A stretch of DNA of 64,000 bases from Nitrospira sp. Its GTDB lineage: Bacteria; Nitrospirota; Nitrospiria; Nitrospirales; Nitrospiraceae. The notes beneath the pieces were generated by a model. It was not told where the DNA came from, did no database searches, and saw only the letters and a list, made by a program, of their open reading frames with translations. Position 1 is the stretch's first letter, and each line of letters starts with the position of its first letter. The stretch lies in contig JAFEBL010000008.1 in the NCBI GenBank assembly GCA_018242665.1, positions 30,115 through 94,114 of the forward strand, written 5' to 3'. The translations under genes were made by a program, and so were the position numbers. Shown in pieces: positions 61,340 through 64,000 of this stretch.

Positions 61340-62536
61340 TCACTTTAATGTGGCATCAATCTGCTGACACACATACTCCGAGAATGGCAGGGAGCACGTG
61401 AACGCCGGAGAAACTGCATTCAGGACATGCATCGAATGCTTGTCCCCTTCCAACACAAAGTCCATTTCCAGCTTGCGTTTTTCGATATCAACTAATTGCG
61501 CCCGGATCCCCGGCTTCCCCCAGATCCGATAGTCCTCAGGCTTAATTCCCTCGGCCAACTGACTCGCCAATGAAACCATTGTTGACTTTGAATACTTCGT
61601 GATTTCGCGCATGGCAAGCGTCTTGAAATCAAAGTTGGAAGCCAGGAGCAATCCCATCCCTCGTAGTGCCACTTCGAAGAACTCGTTCCAGTGGAAATTT
61701 TCCGCTCCGCCGTAGTGCTCTCGCCAGAGCCCTGGAATCGCAGTAGGCCCGATTTTGATTTTCCCACTGGCCGCCACGGTAAAGTGCACACCCAGGAAGG
61801 GATTTTTCAGATCCGGAACTGGATAAATATTTGTCCGGATAGCCTTCGCCGGTTCACTGGAATACAGATACAATCCCTTGAACGGCAGAATACGATAGTG
61901 TTTCGAGAAGCCAAACTCTTGCGCGATCCGGTCCGCGTATAGCCCTGCCGCATTGACCACATATCCCGCATGAAACGTCTCGGCTGTCGTGACCACACGT
62001 TGTTTTGAAGATGTCAGGTAGCGAACTCCGCAATGGAGCTTTATGCCTTCTTCCAGTGCGTCCTGCTTCATGGCCGCCATGACCAGGGTGGGATCCACCG
62101 TAGAAGTCGCAGGTGAGAACAGTGCACGTTCGCATGTCTTCACTCGAGGTTCAATTGCCTTCGCTTCCTCAGCTGAAATCGCTTCCAAGGGAATTCCATT
62201 AGAATTTCCCCTTCTTATCAGCTCATCGAGACCGGCGTGATCGTTCTGATCTTTTGCGACCACTAACTTTCCACACCTATTCAATGGGATGGCTTTGGAC
62301 TCGCAGTATGCTGTTAACAACCGATTTCCCTGCCATGTAAACTTCGCCTTGAGGCTGTCTGGAGAATAGTAAAATCCCGCGTGGAGCACACCGCTATTGC
62401 GGCCACTTGCGTGCAAGCCACAATCGACTTCTTTTTCGAGCAGATGAACAGACGAATCAGGGTAACGACGCTTCAATTGACGAGCGACATTTATGCCTAT
62501 CACCCCCCCGCCAATAACAAGAAAATCCGCCTGCAC
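61340..62536 (-). CDS. lhgO: FAD-dependent oxidoreductase (LhgO-like)
   Basis: A 398-residue flavoprotein of the L-2-hydroxyglutarate oxidase family. The FAD motif FLVIGGGVIGINVARQLKRR, the segment ASGRNSGVLHAGFYY and the C-terminal NAVSPAFTCSLPFSEYV are characteristic. The family usually oxidises L-2-hydroxyglutarate at the membrane. Its presence in a sugar cassette is repeatedly seen in polysaccharide loci and may point to a sugar acid or other 2-hydroxy acid substrate. The start is GTG at 62536, five bases after the rfbF stop, with AGGA upstream; TTG at 62557 would overlap rfbF. Confidence 0.87.
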   Translation of the reverse strand: MQADFLVIGGGVIGINVARQLKRRYPDSSVHLLEKEVDCGLHASGRNSGVLHAGFYYSPDSLKAKFTWQGNRLLTAYCESKAIPLNRCGKLVVAKDQNDHAGLDELIRRGNSNGIPLEAISAEEAKAIEPRVKTCERALFSPATSTVDPTLVMAAMKQDALEEGIKLHCGVRYLTSSKQRVVTTAETFHAGYVVNAAGLYADRIAQEFGFSKHYRILPFKGLYLYSSEPAKAIRTNIYPVPDLKNPFLGVHFTVAASGKIKIGPTAIPGLWREHYGGAENFHWNEFFEVALRGMGLLLASNFDFKTLAMREITKYSKSTMVSLASQLAEGIKPEDYRIWGKPGIRAQLVDIEKRKLEMDFVLEGDKHSMHVLNAVSPAFTCSLPFSEYVCQQIDATLK

Positions 62537-62541
62537 GTTTC

Positions 62542-63312
62542 CTACCAGACCTTCCAAGGAGCGTTGCCCGAATTCCAGAGGTCTTCAAGATACGTCTTTT
62601 CTTTTAAGGTGTCCATGCAGGACCAAAATCCGTAATGTTTGAATCCCATCATTTGACCAGCATGAGCCAGTCGCTCGACAGGATCCCTCTCCCAGACCGT
62701 TTCGTCCCCATCGATATAATCCAAGACTTCTGTATTGAGCACAAAAAACCCACCATTAATCCAACCTTCTCCCGACTCAGGCTTTTCAAAAAACTCCGTC
62801 ACCCGATCCCCTTCAAAACCAATGCGTCCAAATCGAGCAGGCGAACGGACTGACGTCATCGTTGCCAGTTTGCCATGAGCCCGATGAAAGTCGAGCAGCT
62901 TTCCCATATTGATATCAGCCACACCATCTCCGTAGGTGAGCATGAACGCCTTTTCGCCTTGGAGCCATTTCTTCAAGCGCTTGACGCGTCCCCCGGTCAT
63001 CGTTGTCTGGCCGGTATCAGCGAGATGGACGATCCACTTCGGTTGATTCCCATCATGAATGGTGGTGGCCCCAGTAGAGAGATCAACGGACAAATCGTTG
63101 TTGATCGCAAAGAAGTTGAGGAAGTACTCCTTAATCATCTCTCCCTTGTAGCCAAGTGCGACCACAAATTCGGTCACTCCATGAGCAGCGTGTATCTGCA
63201 TAATGTGCCAGAGAATCGGCTTCCCGCCAATTTCCACCATTGGCTTTGGACGTAGCACAGTCTCCTCGGAAAGTCGTGTTCCTAAGCCACCAGCCAAAAT
63301 CACCGCTTTCAT
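62542..63312 (-). CDS. rfbF: Glucose-1-phosphate cytidylyltransferase
   Basis: A 256-residue nucleotidyltransferase, close to the usual RfbF length of 257. It makes CDP-glucose from CTP and glucose 1-phosphate, the entry point to CDP-linked 6-deoxy and 3,6-dideoxy sugars. Motifs: MKAVILAGGLGTRLSEETVL, RPKPMVEIGGKPILWHIM, GYKGEMIKEYFLNF and MLTYGDGVADINMGKLL; KEKTYLEDLWNSG near the end is typical. GGAGG with a seven-base gap precedes the ATG at 63312. It heads a closely packed gene set reading away from the Wzt-like gene; the 244-base gap upstream may hold the promoter, but I see no clear boxes. Confidence 0.95.
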   Translation of the reverse strand: MKAVILAGGLGTRLSEETVLRPKPMVEIGGKPILWHIMQIHAAHGVTEFVVALGYKGEMIKEYFLNFFAINNDLSVDLSTGATTIHDGNQPKWIVHLADTGQTTMTGGRVKRLKKWLQGEKAFMLTYGDGVADINMGKLLDFHRAHGKLATMTSVRSPARFGRIGFEGDRVTEFFEKPESGEGWINGGFFVLNTEVLDYIDGDETVWERDPVERLAHAGQMMGFKHYGFWSCMDTLKEKTYLEDLWNSGNAPWKVW

Positions 63313-63556
63313 GTGCACACCTCCACAATGAATGACTTCAATGTGCCTGGCCCTGATCCAAATCAACCTATTGGCGGCGATTGAGACCTAGACTCCCATG
63401 CTGTTCTGCGGACCAAAGCATAGGAGAACTCACATCATCGTCCTGCACGGTTCAGGGACAGAACTCGTCACACATGCGTAAGGACTTCATGATCTAGGAC
63501 TCAACTCGAGCCTTCCCCACTCCTACTTCTCCACTTGGATATCCACCACGTGATAA

Positions 63557-64000
63557 TTATTTCGCCATTCGATATTGTGGAACAGCATGGTCGGTGGTCC
63601 ACTTCAGCAAAGGTCTGACCACTCCCTCCCATCTACCAGTCACATCACCGCGCGCGGTATCTCCCGTCCCTGGATCTACCACACGGAAGCCCACAGCTCG
63701 CGGCACATCACAATGCTCCTGCCAGGGATCTTCCGAGAAGAGTCCCCCTCCAATCACCATCGTTCCCTCTGACAGGAAATTACCTGGAATCCAGGCCGTG
63801 CTGATGTATCGCCCGACGGGACGAGGCCGTCGGTACCAAGCAGGATCACGATCATTCGCGATAAAGGCTACTATGTCTTCCTCTGTATTGAATCCGAATT
63901 GCGCAACAATCGCATGTCCAGGCTTAAGGATGTCATACTCGATTTCAACACGGATGGGATTGCGGATGTCCACAACATCCGTGACCCGGCCGGCCTCGGT
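63557..64000 (-). CDS. wzt: C-terminal part of Wzt-type polysaccharide ABC exporter ATPase
   Basis: The reading frame is open to the right edge; 147 residues of the C-terminus are visible. They form a beta-sandwich typical of the Wzt carbohydrate-binding domain: RVTDVVDIRNPIRVEIEYD, IVAQFGFNTEEDIVAFIANDRD and YISTAWIPGNFLSEGTM. The ATPase domain lies beyond the window. In ABC-dependent O-antigen export this domain recognises the chain-terminal modification, giving chain-length control. Stop TAA at 63557-63559. The 244 bases to rfbF contain no recognisable gene. Confidence 0.88.
   Translation of the reverse strand, partial: TEAGRVTDVVDIRNPIRVEIEYDILKPGHAIVAQFGFNTEEDIVAFIANDRDPAWYRRPRPVGRYISTAWIPGNFLSEGTMVIGGGLFSEDPWQEHCDVPRAVGFRVVDPGTGDTARGDVTGRWEGVVRPLLKWTTDHAVPQYRMAK

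Noticed and set aside
1..64000. CRISPR arrays, tRNA or rRNA genes, insertion sequences, attachment sites
   Set aside because: No regular repeat-spacer pattern, cloverleaf-like sequence, transposase frame or terminal inverted repeat was recognised in reading both strands.

Overview
The window is bacterial DNA, probably from a Nitrospira-like member of the Nitrospirota. That placement is an inference from remembered gene repertoire (hybrid type II secretion operon, TPR-secretin-cohesin protein, exosortase-type glycosyltransferase families); there is no rRNA or other phylogenetic marker here. Coding density is high. After a PepSY membrane-protein gene on the plus strand at the left edge, almost everything is on the minus strand, so the biological reading direction is right to left. 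The one other plus-strand gene is a secreted protein at 21.0-22.0 kb. I see no tRNA, rRNA, CRISPR array, insertion sequence or clear pseudogene.

Left part (1-18.9 kb): a PepSY/PiuB-like membrane protein, a secreted clan GH-A glycoside hydrolase, a REC-HDOD response regulator, and a type II secretion operon running from gspD (18.9 kb) to a GspC/PilP-like gene and an atypical pseudopilin (8.2 kb). The operon mixes Gsp parts (GspD, GspE, GspF, GspG-type pseudopilins) with PilM/PilN/PilO-like inner-membrane parts and a LysM lipoprotein. proA (proline biosynthesis), a large protein I cannot assign, and gspG follow on the same strand.

Right part (19.1-64 kb): one very large surface-polysaccharide locus of about 45 kb. 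It opens with a WbpO/TviB-type nucleotide-sugar dehydrogenase followed by a strong hairpin, and ends at the right edge in the C-terminal domain of a Wzt-type polysaccharide ABC exporter. Between them are eight GT4-like and two GT2-like glycosyltransferases, two GT39-like membrane transferases, an O-antigen ligase/polymerase, an acyltransferase, a polysaccharide deacetylase, a methyltransferase, an LMW-PTP, an ATP-grasp enzyme, a DegT aminotransferase overlapping a FemAB-like gene, an AsnB-like amidotransferase, a UDP-xylose-synthase-like SDR, an O-carbamoyltransferase and a separate SxtJ + DUF5989 pair.

The right end (54.1-63.3 kb) is a tightly packed, partly overlapping gene set: rfbF, an LhgO-like oxidase, an SDR, a sugar C-methyltransferase, an RmlC-family epimerase, a DUF4910 metallopeptidase, a PhyH-like dioxygenase, another SDR and a GINT1_N-like propeller protein. 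It looks like a pathway for an unusual, probably CDP-linked and C-methylated sugar. No CDP-glucose 4,6-dehydratase, initiating phosphoglycosyltransferase, flippase, Wza/Wzc or exosortase is visible in the window, so the system must be completed elsewhere. Function calls rest on motif reading by eye, without database searches; GC statements come from hand counts of single 60-base lines.
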